From Campylorhamphus procurvoides (Eukaryota > Chordata > Aves > Passeriformes > Dendrocolaptidae), in contig WBMV01004353.1 of the NCBI GenBank assembly GCA_013396655.1, positions 834,418 through 898,417 of the forward strand: a stretch of 64,000 nucleotides of DNA, in the 5' to 3' direction. Made by a program: the position numbers and the translations under genes. Below are positions 1 through 14,000 of the stretch, one piece after another. Below the pieces are notes generated by a model, which had not been told where the DNA came from, did not search any database, and was given only the letters and a program-made list of their open reading frames with translations. How positions within the stretch are numbered: position 1 is the first letter of the stretch; each line of letters starts with the position of its first letter.

Positions 1-3000
1 AACATGAGAGGAAATGTCCTGTGAATATTATTTTAATATTTCTCAGTGATGTTGAGAGATATCTAGATATCAAGAAATCATTGTTCTGTGATAAGCAACT
101 GCTCAGCTGCAGTGGAAACAAAGTCCTGGAAACATGTAGAAACACTGAAAGCTTCAAGCACTGAGCTCAGCACAAGGAAGTCTTTCACCCAGGAAGTGGA
201 TCTGCAATACATAGCCTCAAGGAGCTGCACAAACCTGATGACTTTTTTTTTTTTTTTTACAATAGCACAGAATATTGGTGGATTGTTTTATTTCTGCAAA
301 TTCATCCACTTCAGATAATAGGCACAGTGGGAAGAGGCAAGCAGGAGGAATTTTTTGTCCAAACCCCAATTGAAATCTAAGAATATTCACTGCAAAACTA
401 TTTATAAGTTATCATACTTCTTCTTTCAAATCTAAAACTGAATAGAGAACATTTCACTGCCTTTATAAGACTTTCTAAGCTCTGCTTCTTTCAACCTTAT
501 TCATATCGAGGAGCTTCTTACTGAGAAGACAATGTGCAATCTGTATGGGTGTTCTTCCACCAATGACGATGACTTGGTGACAGCTGCTGACTCAAGTTTT
601 AGTTTAAAGGTTCAATTAGTCATCAGTCATCTTTGCACAATTATAACTTGCATCTTAATTCCAGTTAAAGCTAATGAAGTCTGCCTGGAGAAGCACAGGT
701 AGCAATTGGATTGGGTGGCACACAGGAAGTCTCCCTGCCTTTCACCCTTCTCTCACCCCCTTCTTTAACTGTGCTCAGATAAATTCAGGAAAAGCATGCA
801 TGAGAGTAGATTGTTAAATACTCGTTTTACTCAGCTGTGACAACAATAAGACACAAATACCAGAAGCATCTTTGATGTTTTGGTGGTACCCAATCATTTG
901 GTTAAGACTGTTCACTGTTTTTATAGATTAATAAAAATGGACATATTCATAGCATGCAGACACCCCGACCATGAAATAAACGTGTAGATATAGCCTCCAT
1001 TATGCAAGAATGAATGATGGGGGGTCATAGACAGGTAGGCACACAGGAGACAGTGACAGAAAACTTACTTGATTATTTTAATTTCCTAAACAATGTGAGA
1101 TCAGAACGCGTCTTTAAACTTCATATGCTCTAGCATTTGTCTGAAGCAATTATCTCCTCCAAAGCTCTCACCTCTGTGCAAGTCAAAGAGACTCTGATAC
1201 AAAAATAGTGAGATCTAATCAGAGTTTATTGCTTCTGGTATAAACACTGCCATAGGGGGTTTTATCTTTTTTATTAAATTTACGAACTTGAGCATCTATA
1301 TTTGGGATTAAAAGGTGATTTCTGCACCCTCTGCAGGGTGGTAGGCTGGGTTTCTCATACAATAAAAAACCTTTTCTTGTAATTTGTTGGGAAAATAGGT
1401 GACTTTTCATTACTAAAGCAGGGCACAATAACTTTTCCTCAGATTATATTCAGAATTAATAATCTCTTTATATAGAAGGGGGCAAGTACCCATACCTGGA
1501 CCTCTAACTATGGCTTCACTGCAATCGTACAGAGTAATCCTATCACTCTCATAGACGATAGCACTAGGATTGCTTACAGAGGAGAAAACAGAAATTTAGG
1601 GAAATGGATTTGGTAGCACTGAATCACAAAAGCCTCATATTGTTTAATATCCATTGCTATATGTTAACCACTCTCTCTGCAGGACACTTTCATGCAAACA
1701 CAGCTCCATTTACTTCAGAAGAACACCTTTTCATTTACACCTGCATAAAAGAGCATCAGATTTTCTACTAGATTGGTTCAAAGTGTCAGGACCAGACAAG
1801 AAACTAGGTGATGGCCATCAGCACCCTCACATACAATGCAACATGTTGTCCAAAAAGCCAAAACTGAAACCAAAGCTCAGATGACTGTAAAACTAGAGTG
1901 GTAATTTAAGATCTAAACCAGTATATCTCACTGAGTCTTTTAAACAGTTTGCAACACCAGGCACTAAATGTCAGTGAAATTCTTTAACTGAAACACTTAG
2001 ACCTTGCACATCCCCATAACTCACCTACACCTAACCTCTGCCATGGCTCCCAGGCTTGCCTTATCAACACCAGTTATGAGCCCTTCCTATTCTGATGGAA
2101 GTAAAAGTTGTAGTTGTGCAGAAGAAAGTGAGAAGACTGTGTGCCAGAACGACAGTGGCGATTCTTAATTACCTTTTTTTTTTTGACAGAAACCAATCCC
2201 ATGGTTCACAGGTACAAGAAGTGAACAACAGTGAATATGGTATTTACTCAGAGCCCAGAACAAGTTACTCTACATCATTCCTGCTGTCCATCCCAGGTGA
2301 TGTACAATGCTGGCAATCTGCTCAGATGTTCCCCACAGCTCACACTTGTGTTTTTGAAATTTCAGGAATAGGGGGAGAAATCGATTCTTTGGGTAAGCCT
2401 TGTTTCTTCTCTGGCCTTGTTACTAAATATCAAGCTAATATTTGGGTTAAGCACTAGCAATTCTTCTTCTAGCCAAGGACCTTTTCTCAGATGCCTGTTC
2501 ATCGCCTCCTGGACACACTGACTGACCCCTAAGGAGAGCCTGCGAGAAAGGACAGAGATGCAAATGCATTCAGCTCTTGGACAGGTCATTGTTGGTCTTC
2601 AAGAGCACACGTGCTGGTCAGCCTGAGGTTTTAGTAATTTATGAGCCTGCTTGAACAGAGTAGTTCTGAGAATCACAGTTCTTTTCTGAGTGCTATTTAC
2701 CTGATTGTGGAAAGGTACTTTTCTTATAGGGAGCTTTTACAATTGTAATTAATTGTGCTTTCAGTTTTCTTGTCTTTATGTCCTCAGACTTGAAGTCATG
2801 TTTTTAGAAGAAACAGTTAAAAATTCCTTCAAAGCAATAGTAAAAGCATTACATAAAAAAATATGGAAAGCATATATGAAAGGTGTTTAGCTCTTCAGGG
2901 TCAGACAGTCACAAAAGGAAGGGGGGGTTATGTGAAAATTATATGTGCATCATTTATGTCTGTACATAAAAGACATACTGCTTTGACACAGCTATACTTG

Positions 3001-3980
3001 TAGTATGCTCAAGTTTATTTTTTACTAGTGTTGATTTTAAAGGTATGTTTCAGACTAGGGTTAATAAAAATGCAAATTATTTTTTTCTTTTTTTTTTTTT
3101 TAATTGGAGAACACAAGAATATCCAAGCTCTGTGGTAATAGCTAAGGAGCCTAAAACTCTTTGCTGAGATGTTCTAGATGTTACTCAAGCTCCCCAAATT
3201 TAATTTTATTAAATTGCACACAATTACCACTAAGTCAGAACTAGCATGGCATAGGCAAATAGCAATAATAATGCCTAATTTCTGAGCGTTTACTCTGACT
3301 TCTATCACCAAATTGTTCTTATTCAGTCTTTTCTGTTTACCAAGAAAACCCTGTATTGCTGCCTGTCTTCTCCATTTTACAATTATGATGCATTTACCAA
3401 AAATAATTCATATATTGATGTTAATAGCAACAGTCATAACAATAAATCAAAGGTTCTCTACATGACCTGGGAGGTTTGGACCTGTAAGACTGATCTGCAA
3501 AATTTGTTTCTTAATTCCTGCATCTTTTAAAATAAATAAAGTTATTCATTTAAATAAAGAACTTTGCAATAACAAAGTAAAATGGAAATAGAAAATGTTG
3601 TGTTGTTTGGGTTCTTTTTTAACTTAAAAACATAACTCTTTTAGTGAAGGTTTATAGAGAAGCACCACATACCACAAGTTGCCAGTGACATATCAAGGTA
3701 AAATAGTGGCAAAATATCATTACATTGCCATCTGGTGACAGCAAAATGGTATATTGAAATAGTCTGACAATATCACCTCTGCTCCTGCAATAGATATACA
3801 CATATCCATACTGCACAAATAACTATTTAAACAGGACTGTATTCACGGCTGAATGTATCTGCAGGGATCATTTCATTACAGCATACTTTTCAGCCACCAC
3901 ACTTCACTTCTTTTTGTGCTCACCCAGTGTCCTTCAAGAGCTAACACTGCAAATTCTTTGGGACAAAAATGGTCTTTTCT
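1..3980. other. Unannotated unique sequence
   Basis: No gene, RNA or transposon is recognised here. The stretch is AT-rich with T runs at 243-258, around 2173-2184 and around 3081-3101. Short open frames on both strands show no family resemblance. A 107-base segment at 2190-2296 has splice-like borders and is discussed as a finding only. Confidence 0.6.
243..258. repeat. Poly-T run (16 T)
   Basis: A homopolymer of 16 T. It could be the reverse of an old retroposon tail, but no retroposed body is recognised beside it, so it is listed only as a simple repeat. Confidence 0.95.
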
Positions 3981-4052
3981 TTTATACACACATATACATA
4001 TAATATATATACACAGGTCCATACATATGACATGTGTGTATATACATACAAG
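3981..4052. repeat. AT/AC-rich degenerate microsatellite
   Basis: Alternating purine-pyrimidine sequence made of interrupted TA, CA and TG steps. The left part carries ATACACACA and the right part TGTGTGTAT, giving 9-base inverted arms. It is a decayed dinucleotide repeat with no visible gene content; short open frames crossing it are artefacts of the repeat. Confidence 0.85.
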
Positions 4053-4559
4053 ACACCCTCTTGTTTCCATGAAAATGATGCCCGACTGGCACCACAGAAG
4101 CCTGGGCTCAGTCCTTCAATCCTTCATACGGGAAGCAGGAGCCTGAACATCTCAGTAGATCTGAGCTTTACAGTCACTGTAACCCCCAACCCAAGTAAAG
4201 GCACAGTAGCCAGTTTTAAGCTTAGCTGGCCATGCCAGACAGAGCCAAGCACCAGCCTCACTTGTTGGCTGGAAAACTCAAGTGCAATGCGAGTTACGCC
4301 AGCACTCTTTGCTGTGTGCTCAGTGCCACATCCTGGATCCATTTCCAAAAGCCATTAAGACCAATGGGAAGACCTCTCTGAGCACTGGCTCACGTCCTTC
4401 TCAAGTCCTTTGGATTCAGCCTTCCTACCCACATAGGGCAACACTGACACTGGGCATTACTGACATCACAGTGTTTCCTGCCTTCTTGGAGCAGGCCCTA
4501 AAGAAATTAAAACCTATCACCCCAAACAAGACAAATAAAAGAATCAAACTTCAGTGATA

Positions 4560-4810
4560 ACACAATTAAGGTTTTTCCAAAGTGGCTGTCATCCCCTAAT
4601 GTGTATTTAGACAAGTAGTGAAAGCCCAGATGCATTATGGGATGATAAAACTCACCTTGGAGGGACTTAATGCTTAATTAAGAGAACGAACACTGCAATA
4701 AATGCACTAATGAGATAAAATCACACTAATTCCTAAATCTTATGGAGCCAAAGTGTCGGTCTGAGTTTTAATTAATAGAGTTCTATATGGGTTTCTCAGA
4801 AATAATAATA
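4560..4810. promoter_or_regulatory. Candidate conserved non-coding element
   Basis: Dense TAAT/ATTA homeodomain-type cores occur here, including the palindrome CTTAATTAAG at 4673-4682, TTTTAATTAAT near 4767-4778 and several CACTAAT/GCATTATG variants, with isolated CpGs (AACGAAC, GTCGGT). No open frame or transposon signature is present. This texture is typical of developmental enhancers in vertebrate gene deserts. Both the element and any function are inference, since conservation could not be tested. Confidence 0.3.
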
Positions 4811-5914
4811 AAACATTGAAGTAGTAAATCACATCTGAAATTCATCACAAACTTCTTTCAAATCCTACAAGTTTTTTATTTAGGATTTCACAATTTGCAC
4901 ACTTCGAAAAATACTAGCCTTTTTGAGATGTAATTCCATGCTACTTCAACTCTTCCCTTTTAAATTGTGAAATTATTTTATTGGTTAGTTTAGCACAACA
5001 TTTTATATGAATGTTTGCCAACACTTCTTTTTCTCTCTTTCCCATTCTCTTTTCTCGGTCTGTGAGAGATACTGAATCAGTCTGTAGCACTTGACCATTA
5101 AGCTACACAAAGCCCAGAGCTCACAATATTTCTCCCAGAAATGTGTTATTTCCGTCTTCATCAACCTAACCCCCTCAACCCCATGCAATGATGCTCTCTT
5201 TCAGCCCAAGGGCCAGCTGTGTTCACTGGGACACACTGCAATGTGCCTTTCTGCTGTGGTCATGAACTATAGCCTAGCCAAGTCAACAAATCACCTTCCC
5301 ACCAGCTCCAATGGGTTTGGAATAGACCAACCAGCCATTGGCTCACAAATTTAGTTTATGGCCAACTCTCCTCATCTTCTTGTCTTATTTACAGGGAAAA
5401 CTGACCATGTAAATGCATACATCTCAGTCCTTGTATAAGATCCTATGTGCAGGGTCGGTTGTCTTGAACCTGCTCTAATATTTTTCACATAAAGTGTGAA
5501 TTGTTTCCTCCGTTTCATGATGCTCTGAGTTGATTCATGAGGTGATTATTACCCATGAGCTGAGGGCCCAGCTCATGTTTCTCAGGCAGGGATGGTTTAT
5601 GTCATTACACATGGACATTTTAAGCCTGGCGGGAGGACCAGGGAGTGCACTCCAGGCAGGCAAGGAGAATGCCAAGGGCTCTGGACCCCCACTGTCCAAT
5701 GTCACCTCCGTGTCCCTAACATTAGGCTTTGTCACCCTCTAGCGGGGTTTTTATAGAGCTTTACTGTCCCATCGGTGATGACCTGCTCCAGAACCTCTGA
5801 AGAGCTTTACAGAGACTTGACTTTGGGAGTCAAAGCTTCCAGACTCACTGCCCACAGATGACTCAAACTCACAACACTTGCAAGTCTTCTCTCTTCTGTT
5901 TTCTTTTTCACAAA

Positions 5915-5965
5915 GAAAAAAGCTACAAACAAAAAAACCCAAACAAACATCACCCACACAAGTAA
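5915..5965. repeat. A-rich low-complexity tract
   Basis: Irregular A-rich sequence with ACAAAC and AAACCC steps. It resembles the A-rich simple repeats common in bird genomes. No retroposed body is recognised next to it. Confidence 0.7.
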
Positions 5966-7479
5966 AGGCATCCCAAAAAAACCTGCAACCTGTAAACTGT
6001 CTGTGAAGCAGCAATTAAGAAACACTTAAATTATGCCAGTGTATACTGGTTGGAAGGTACAAGAGTATGTTCACATTAAACTTTTATGTATGTATTATAC
6101 ATGCACTGCTCAGCAAATCTATATTAATTTGTAAAAGATAGAAATTAATATTAATATACACATTGTACATATTAAGCAGAGTATGACACGTTTTTGGTCT
6201 ATTAGCCCACAAAACGTGCAGCACTGCTCATTACTTGATGCCCTGAAATGCATTAAAGGGGCTAGGAATCTATGAACAGCTTGAAGGGGAATACAAACAA
6301 GATTTTGTCTCCTAAAATAAATGCATCTGCAGCTTTCTCCAAATAATTTTCAAATTATTATTTTTTTTTTAATTCTGGTCTACTGGTACATTTTTAAATA
6401 CAAGAACTTTGGCTTTGGGTCCAAATTCTCTTTCTGGATGTCTAAGTGTGATAAGAAACCTTGCCCTTTTTGTCTTTCATGCAGGTGGGTGGCAGTGCCT
6501 GATTTTTTAGGACAACTTCTTGAGGTAACACCTCTAACTATTACAAAGGCAATGTTTTCTGACTATCTTACTTCAATTCCACAGCCGGTGAACGGTGAAC
6601 ACTGAGACAGAGTTTAGGGTTATCAGATTATGCAGTTCTTTGCAGCACACCAGGATTGTTCTTTCACCCCTGCTTCCCAAGGCCAATCTTAACATGCACT
6701 GCCAAGAAAATTGGCAGTAAAAACATTAAGCCTTTTTACCTTGGAAACGTAAATTTAAGAATAAAAGAAGAGTTGGTAAGTGGGCCCTATTAACATCATT
6801 TCAAGATTAGCAGATGAACCAAAGCCAGCCATCTTTCTACTTAAAAGCTACCTTCAGGAGTTCACAAACATATGCTTTTTCCCTGGTCCTGTTTCACATT
6901 TTTATATATTTGCAATAAAATAGCAACTGGAAACTGCATTTAGGAATTGCATCAACAAGCTGCCAACACACAAAAAAAATAATCATCTATGTCCCGAAGA
7001 TGAAGTACTTATGACCTCACAAAATTTGATGGGACTTCCTAACTTCCCTCTTTCATGATGGCAGAGATCCCAGGAATGCAGGTGATTTCAGAGCATATCT
7101 CACATTCCCACTGCACATCTTTCAGACCTTGGCCCTGTCTCAGGCTCACACCAAACTGGAATCTGTACAGAGAGTTTTCCACTTCTAAATCTTGGATTAC
7201 AGCTCAGTGCTCACACAGGACTACAAACAGTGTGGCCACCTACCAACTCAGCAAGTATCCTGTCAAGTACAATCTAGCCAAGTCTGCCCAGCTGAAGCAT
7301 GGAATGGATGAGCTAGAAAGGAGCAGCAGTGAGGAAAAGAAACCATGTCCCCTCCGGCTGTCTGCCACCTCTCTGTGGGACACAGCCCTTGCTCCCGGCT
7401 GTCAAGGCGAGGCAGGCACTCACAGTGTTTGACTTTATTACAGCACAGCCAAATCAAATGCACAGCCACTGCTTCCTCA

Positions 7480-8080
7480 GATGTCTATATTTCATTTAAA
7501 CTGGGATAAAGCAAAGAAACTGGAATATTGTCTCATCATGCATTCTAAATCAGCCAGGGTAGAAAATAATGGGGAGTTAATCAGATCACTGAAACTCTAA
7601 TTCACTTGGTATTGATCGGGCAGATTCCTAATGGGACAGCAGACCAATTTCAAATTACAGTAAGCTGACTTATCCTGGAATACCAATGATCAGCTCCTGA
7701 GAGCAGCCTGGACAGTCCATGGGCTCTCCTCTCATTATGGCGCATGCTTGACTGAATGCATCAATGTATAATATGATGCGGCATTTGGCTAATTAATAGG
7801 AGATTGATGAAAGGTGCAGTTTTGAAAGAAGAAATCTCACTTGAATAAATGTGGGATGAAAGTCCCTGCTGGAATGAGGTACACAGAGCCTTAGAAACAA
7901 TTACAAAAAAAAAAAAAAAAAAAGGAGATGGGAGCTAATGGAAGGTAATGCAATTAAACGAGGCTTTTCATTATATTAAGCAGAGGTTTCATCACTGAAA
8001 TCTAATATATGCTGCATTTAACTCTTCACTGCCTTATTTATAATTTCTTTAGAAAACGCTTTGAATTATGACCATGATAT
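7480..8080. promoter_or_regulatory. Candidate conserved non-coding element
   Basis: About 600 bases with the texture of a conserved enhancer: clustered homeodomain cores (GGCTAATTAATAGG near 7785-7800, GTTAATCAGATC), repeated GATTGATG/TTGATCGG steps and more isolated CpGs than the surroundings (ATCGGG, GGCGCATG, ATGCGGC, AAACGAGG, AAACGCT). It is interrupted by a 19-A run at 7905-7923. No splice-flanked open frame and no repeat family is recognised. The call rests on composition and motif density, not on an alignment. Confidence 0.33.
7905..7923. repeat. Poly-A run (19 A)
   Basis: The longest homopolymer in the window. It sits inside an otherwise complex, enhancer-like block and has no retroposon body upstream, so it is more likely slippage expansion than an insertion tail. 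Confidence 0.95.
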
Positions 8081-8099
8081 AAGAGACAGTCTATCCTGA

Positions 8100-11000
8100 A
8101 CAGGAAGCCTGCAAGTAGAGGGAGCCAGGGAAGAGTTACCTTCATTTACATTGTTCTTCCAGGTCATTAATCCTTCCTCAGCAAATTGTTCTCGATCAAA
8201 TCCTGCTGTCTTCATGTAGTGACAGGATTAAGGGGCTGCAACTGTGGCATTTTTTTCTGCTTGCCAGAGCTACTGGGGAAAAATTGTACCTTAGCTGCTC
8301 TTCAGAGCAAAGGGTGTCTGTCACGTTTTGGGTTCATAACACAGGAATGAAGTTGCTTTTAGTTCCTCTCACAAACATTTGTACACTGAAATTTTTACAC
8401 CCCTTGTTTACATCGCAAATTATGGTGCTTACTGCCCACTTTTTCTACTGTATTTTAAAATTACATCCTCGGTGTCATTTAATAAGTATGTTTAAGGACC
8501 TCTGTGTTCACTGAAGCCTGTGCAGAAGCAGAGTGATACCCAGTAAAGGCTTCATGCTGACACAGCCCATTGTTTTTTGCCCCAGGACACAGGGCACACT
8601 GCTAATGTCAGTAAAATAATTCATTACAAGTAAACAATTAATTACAAAAGTAAACAAACTTAGGCATAGGCTCACTGTATGTTTTAAAGTCACTGTTAGA
8701 TACCACTATAGCTGCAGCAGTGCAGGGACAATTTAGCCTTTATGAAAGCAATTACTTTTGCCTGCAGCTTGGAAATGCAAAATACTATGATAAATACATA
8801 CAGTGTTTTCAATTACTGCCTCATATGACTTCTGAAACATGGAATATTCAGATCAGTAGTTTCACGTACTTATAAAAAACTAACATAAAGGATATGAGTA
8901 CTTTACTAGTCATTCACTTACAAAAGCAGCCATGATTTGGCATGATCAGTTCCCCGAGGCACAGTGGGGTTTCCACTTTCTGATTGGATGTTTAAAAGAA
9001 TTTTCCTGCCAAGTAGGGTACCACGTAGTGATTTTTCAAAGACATTCATACAGAAGTTCATTAAGCTGTGTGGTGACTCCTAGCAGCCTTCCAATTTTTG
9101 CCTTGTAACAACCTGCCTCTTGTCATATGCTGCACAAGGTCTGTGTCACCCCTCTGGTGACTGGCAGTATTTCCAAGGGGAGGATTTGTCCTTCCCTCAT
9201 TACCAAAAAGAAAACAAATAAAAGTAATCCAAGCTGGAACTGTGCCAGGATTCTAACACGGGGAGGATCTAGAGACAGTATGTATTCCCTTCTGGAATGA
9301 AATTTAACTTGCTCTTCTGCCCTGGGTGCAAAGATGATAGCGTAGATGTGAAAAACACATATACACATGCAGAGTTATACATACAGATTCACCACTTCAG
9401 ATTTAGCAGCAGAATGTACTGTAGTTCTTTGTGATGAACTTGAAGGTCGCAATTTTTTTAAATTTTATTTTAATCCTACATTTTCACTTGTTTACACTCA
9501 CCTCTAAATTGATAGAGCTGAAATATTTTATGGCTTGCCCTAGAAGTGGTAAAATCAAAGGAAAATCATTAGAGGTTTCTCTAGAACTGAAGTCTCCCTT
9601 TTAGCTAAAGAAAACAAAACCAAACACCCTTCTGGAGGTACTTCCTCACCTCTCCTTTTGAAGCTGTGTGGAAGCCCCACACCAGGTTGATAATAGAGTA
9701 TAATAATAGACTGCCTGTTTTTTTCCTGACCCAGTCATATGATGTGTGTCCAGCTCTCATTAGAGCAGCAGCCCTAAAGTACCCTTAATCACTGTCAGAC
9801 AAGGCAGTACAGTTGCAACACAAATGTGCTTATTCTCTGAAGCATAAGCACCCAGAAAGGGTAGCAAGTTGGCCATAGTGAGAGGAGCAATGACAGAGCT
9901 GAAGGAGCACTGAGACCCCTCCCAGAGAAAATCAGAACTTGTCCACAGCCTTTCAGTTCCCATCAGCTGGTTTGGTCAATACCCCTCTCCAACACCTCCT
10001 AATCCTGCGCCAATCTCCCCATACGTAGGTGATAATTAATTGCTAAAATCTGGTCCTTAAAGACACCTTAAGTCTTGGATTGCTTGGAATCCAGTTGCCT
10101 GTGGTTTATTTCTGAAAACCTGTGTGAGACAGGAAGGCCACGGCACCAACACAAAGGGCAGAGGTCCAGCTGTGCTGCAGCACGTTTCCAGGGAGGCACA
10201 GGCAGAGGGGACTGCGCAGGCATTTGGGATGCTTTTGGCATCATGTTTGATGCCAGGTTTCCCGAAGCAGAGGAACTGTGAAGCAAAGCTAATGGAGCAG
10301 TTGTCCTTAGAGTAGTATCTCATAATAAATCTGTTTGTGGAATCACAAGGCTGGCAAGTCTTTAACAAACAGCAGCTTCCACTTAACCTAACGCACAACA
10401 AGATCTCATACCAAATTACCATCAACACACTTGCTGTTTACATAAACCCCCTCCTTCGGTGCATTTCCCTTCTTCTTTTAAGCCTTCAAAATTAAATCCT
10501 CCCACAGTCCAATGCCAGCAACCCACTGGCAGCTGCTGACTCTCAGGGTACAGCCTCAAAAAAAAGAGAAGATGAAAATATGCACTTGAGCTACCTTGAC
10601 CTTCTCTTTGGTTATGCTGCTACCTGACAGCTACTCTGACCATAAAGTGGAAGAGAGGGCTGAGAATGCTCTAGCTATGTAAAGTAAAATTTCCACAGTC
10701 CTAAAAGCTGTTTCACAGGACAAAAACATTCAGTTTACAGGGGAAAGAAACAGAAGGAACATCACTGCTGCATTCACATCCAGCCTTACACAGAGGATTT
10801 GTACAGTTTTTCCCCAGGGTGAGATTTGACTCTGGCCAAAAAGCTTTTACTCAGGACTAGAAATTACCATTTTAAGCAGGACAATAAAGTTGTTATCTTT
10901 GGATTACCCACTTTTTTTTTAAAGTGTTTATCAATTCTACTGTATTTTTCAAGATTTTTACGGAGTATTTCCTTCTCTCCTCCCATCCCCTTTATTATTT

Positions 11001-14000
11001 GCTGAACTTTTCAAGTAATTTATGAAAATACATGAAGGCATATGCATTTGGTGACAGATTTTCAATAAAACATTAAAGAGCTGCATTCAGAACTGCTCAG
11101 CAATGGAGAAACTGCCTCTACTTGCAGCCAGAGCACCAGGGTGAATGGAACTATGCCAATGCTGGCTATTTTTGAAATAACTGACCATTAATGAACCAAG
11201 TTCCAAAAGCTCTGCTCCAAAGAGGTTGAGACATGCAATATTGCTGAAGCCTCTTGCCTGACTAAGGTTGGGGTGGAGAAATCAAGGCCCATACACCAGG
11301 AATGGTTTTTTGCCTGGATTCAGACAACCAAATATGTGAGAAGCTTTGCATACATACTCAAGGAGCATAGAGAACATTAAGGCAGACACAAGACAGGTGT
11401 TCCCTTCACAGCTGGTTTCTAACCTCATGGAGTTTTTCATGGAGAATTGGAATCATTTTAGATGGATTGACAGCAAAGCAGGAAATTGTTAAACAATGCG
11501 GTGTGGCACCTGCTTTTGGAGTTCCATTTATTCCCTGCCAACTCAGTACAGATTGTGCATCATCACTGGCTGTTTCGCTACTTGGAGTAGACAATCACAA
11601 GGCTCAAAATACTCCCAATTTATCAGAGAGGATTCAGAAACAGAATAACAAGACATGCACAATATCGAGAAGGGTTGTCCTCCTGCCTTTTTTGGCAAGG
11701 TTTTCTCTAAAGGAGCAGCTTCTGCCAAAACAAACATCTCTACCCACCCCCAGCAGGAAAAGTAGGAAAAAAAAAATCTTTACTGAAGACAGACTTTTCC
11801 TACAGCAAGACTGACCTTTTAGTCTGTAATTGATGGGCTACAAGAAAGGTTGAAGAGAATGCCACTGCATTTAGAGGGTTTCACGGCATCCTCATAAACT
11901 TAACTGAGGGTATTGATCGCTCTGCTCCAGGAAGCCCTGGTGGAGACATGATGTTACACTTCAGCTGATGCCGACTGTTTTTCATAAAGCTATATACATC
12001 AGCTAGAAATTGTTATTGATAGATGTTTTAGCAAGGTAGTGGTGTTTTCAAAACTCCACAACCATGTACAATACACAGAATCTGACCTAGCACTTGTCAG
12101 TGCTGAACAAGAAAAACACCAAACTATTGATGTTGGCCATCTGCTGCTCATATTCATGACTAAAACATAAAAAGGAAAAAAGGGAATAAACATTTCAGCT
12201 TAGGAAACAGCATGATTTTTTCCTCCCCTTGTCACAAACTAATCTGTGCAGAAGTATTTTAATTGTTTACATTGCATTTTAATTGTTTACAGGCAGGGAC
12301 AGAGTTTCCACGCAGGGACGCTGACTGAAGCTTTCCCTTGAATTAAAAAAAGCAGATACTTGTCTGGGTGAAGTCTAGTGCTCTTTCATGTGACCAAGCA
12401 TCCATATAACTTCAAAGGTCACAAGTGATATACTTAGTGTAATTTGAACCAACAATATTCAAATTCCTTATTTAAATTGCGGGAGGGGGAAGACACCAAG
12501 AAAGCTTCCCTTCCTGTCCTGCCCACCACAGAATGAGCAGGTATCAGACTGTTATCAGACTAGGGCTTGACACACCTCAGTGACTTGTCCAGTCACTGGT
12601 TTTGCAGATACACAACACTGAAACCTTCTCTGCAGGAGAGAAGCAACAGCTCCCCCCGGGGTCTTGAACACTATCAAAGATCATAGTTTATGCAGACTAT
12701 AGACAGCCAAGGAAGCTTTAACAAGCCCTTCTACAAATGAGACACCAGGAGTTAAAAAGGAGTATCAAAAAGCTACTAAAGCACATGCTTGTTTGGAAAA
12801 AGGAGTTCTTTTTGCGTAGAACTTCATGATTTGTCTCCTTTGATTGTGCCTTCCCGTGCACCAATTAGCCAGCTAGTGGATCCTATTCTTATTTCATCTA
12901 CTCTTTACATGTTATTTTACCAAAAGATATTCAGGGAACAACAAAATGACTTTGTTTTCAAACCTCTATAGGATCTATTGCAATAGCAACATGTGACCAA
13001 CTTTAGGATTTTTAAATAAATCCCACTATTTTTGCTGAAGAAAAGCAGTGTTTTGCATTTGCCCTTATCCCATGACTGCAGGAACTGCAATGTCTAAGAT
13101 GCTCAGTTGGAATTTGGCAAGGGCAAAAACCAACTAAGTACCACCTACGAGGTAAAAAGACAGAGAAAGAAAAGCCATGTCCATTTTCAAGCAATTTGTA
13201 ACTTCAATTGAAATTCCCCAGCACTTGGCATCCCCCCACAGCCCCTGCCTCATTTTAAGTCAGTCTGTGCTCATGTTTTCCATCATCTGTCTTCATCTCT
13301 CATCTTGATGCTACAAATATGTACACTTGCATCTGAATACTTCAGTGGGACAGATTTCCAAGCTTGAAGTTAACTACCCAAATTTATCTACGCCTCTTGG
13401 ATCATTTTATGTAAACAGATGATGGAAGAAATATGACTTTCTCTCCTCTTAGGCTGAGCACATTCTACTGTGACAACAGAGTCCTGAGGATGCCAGATGT
13501 ACGCCAGTGCAAAAACACACAGAGACATCAATTGCCACTGCCTCCACTCCCTACATCCAGGCACTCTTTGTAAGTATCTAAGTATTGATTTCCAGAATTT
13601 CTCCAAGGAATGCCAAAAATAATAAACAAAAAATAAATCAAAAGCAAAAGCCTCTTTCCATTATGTATTAAATATCCTTCCATGAAGTTAGAACAAATAG
13701 GGGATGTATATAGAGTGCAATGGAGACATAAATCTAGTGTCGTAGTAATCGATTTCTGCCTTGTTCTTTTATTTCCAGTAAATAATGATCTTCAGATCTT
13801 TCATGGTGGCACTACTGTAAAGTCTGCTAAGGGAACACAGGCAGTGTTTCATCTTTGATATAACCAACAATAACGCCACTCTAAAATCATTACACTCACT
13901 TATTTCCTGTAGCACACTGGTAACAACATTTAGCAGGATCAAAGGAAATTTACAGAGGGTATCCCCTCCACTAACCTCCATCCAATCATGTATATGATCA

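Noticed and set aside
2095..2457. 120-codon plus-strand open frame as a gene
   Set aside because: It crosses a poly-T tract, has no recognisable domain, and this length is ordinary for chance frames here.
3727..3738. CTCF-like core GCCATCTGGTGA, with similar matches at 5734-5745, 9149-9160 and 61315-61326, all in one orientation
   Set aside because: With a degenerate 12-base core, a few matches with one mismatch and dozens with two are expected by chance in 64 kb on both strands, so the set is not evidence of an insulator.
10057..10428. 123-codon minus-strand open frame with two overlapping plus-strand frames
   Set aside because: Frames on both strands come from locally higher GC; no domain or splice context supports any of them.
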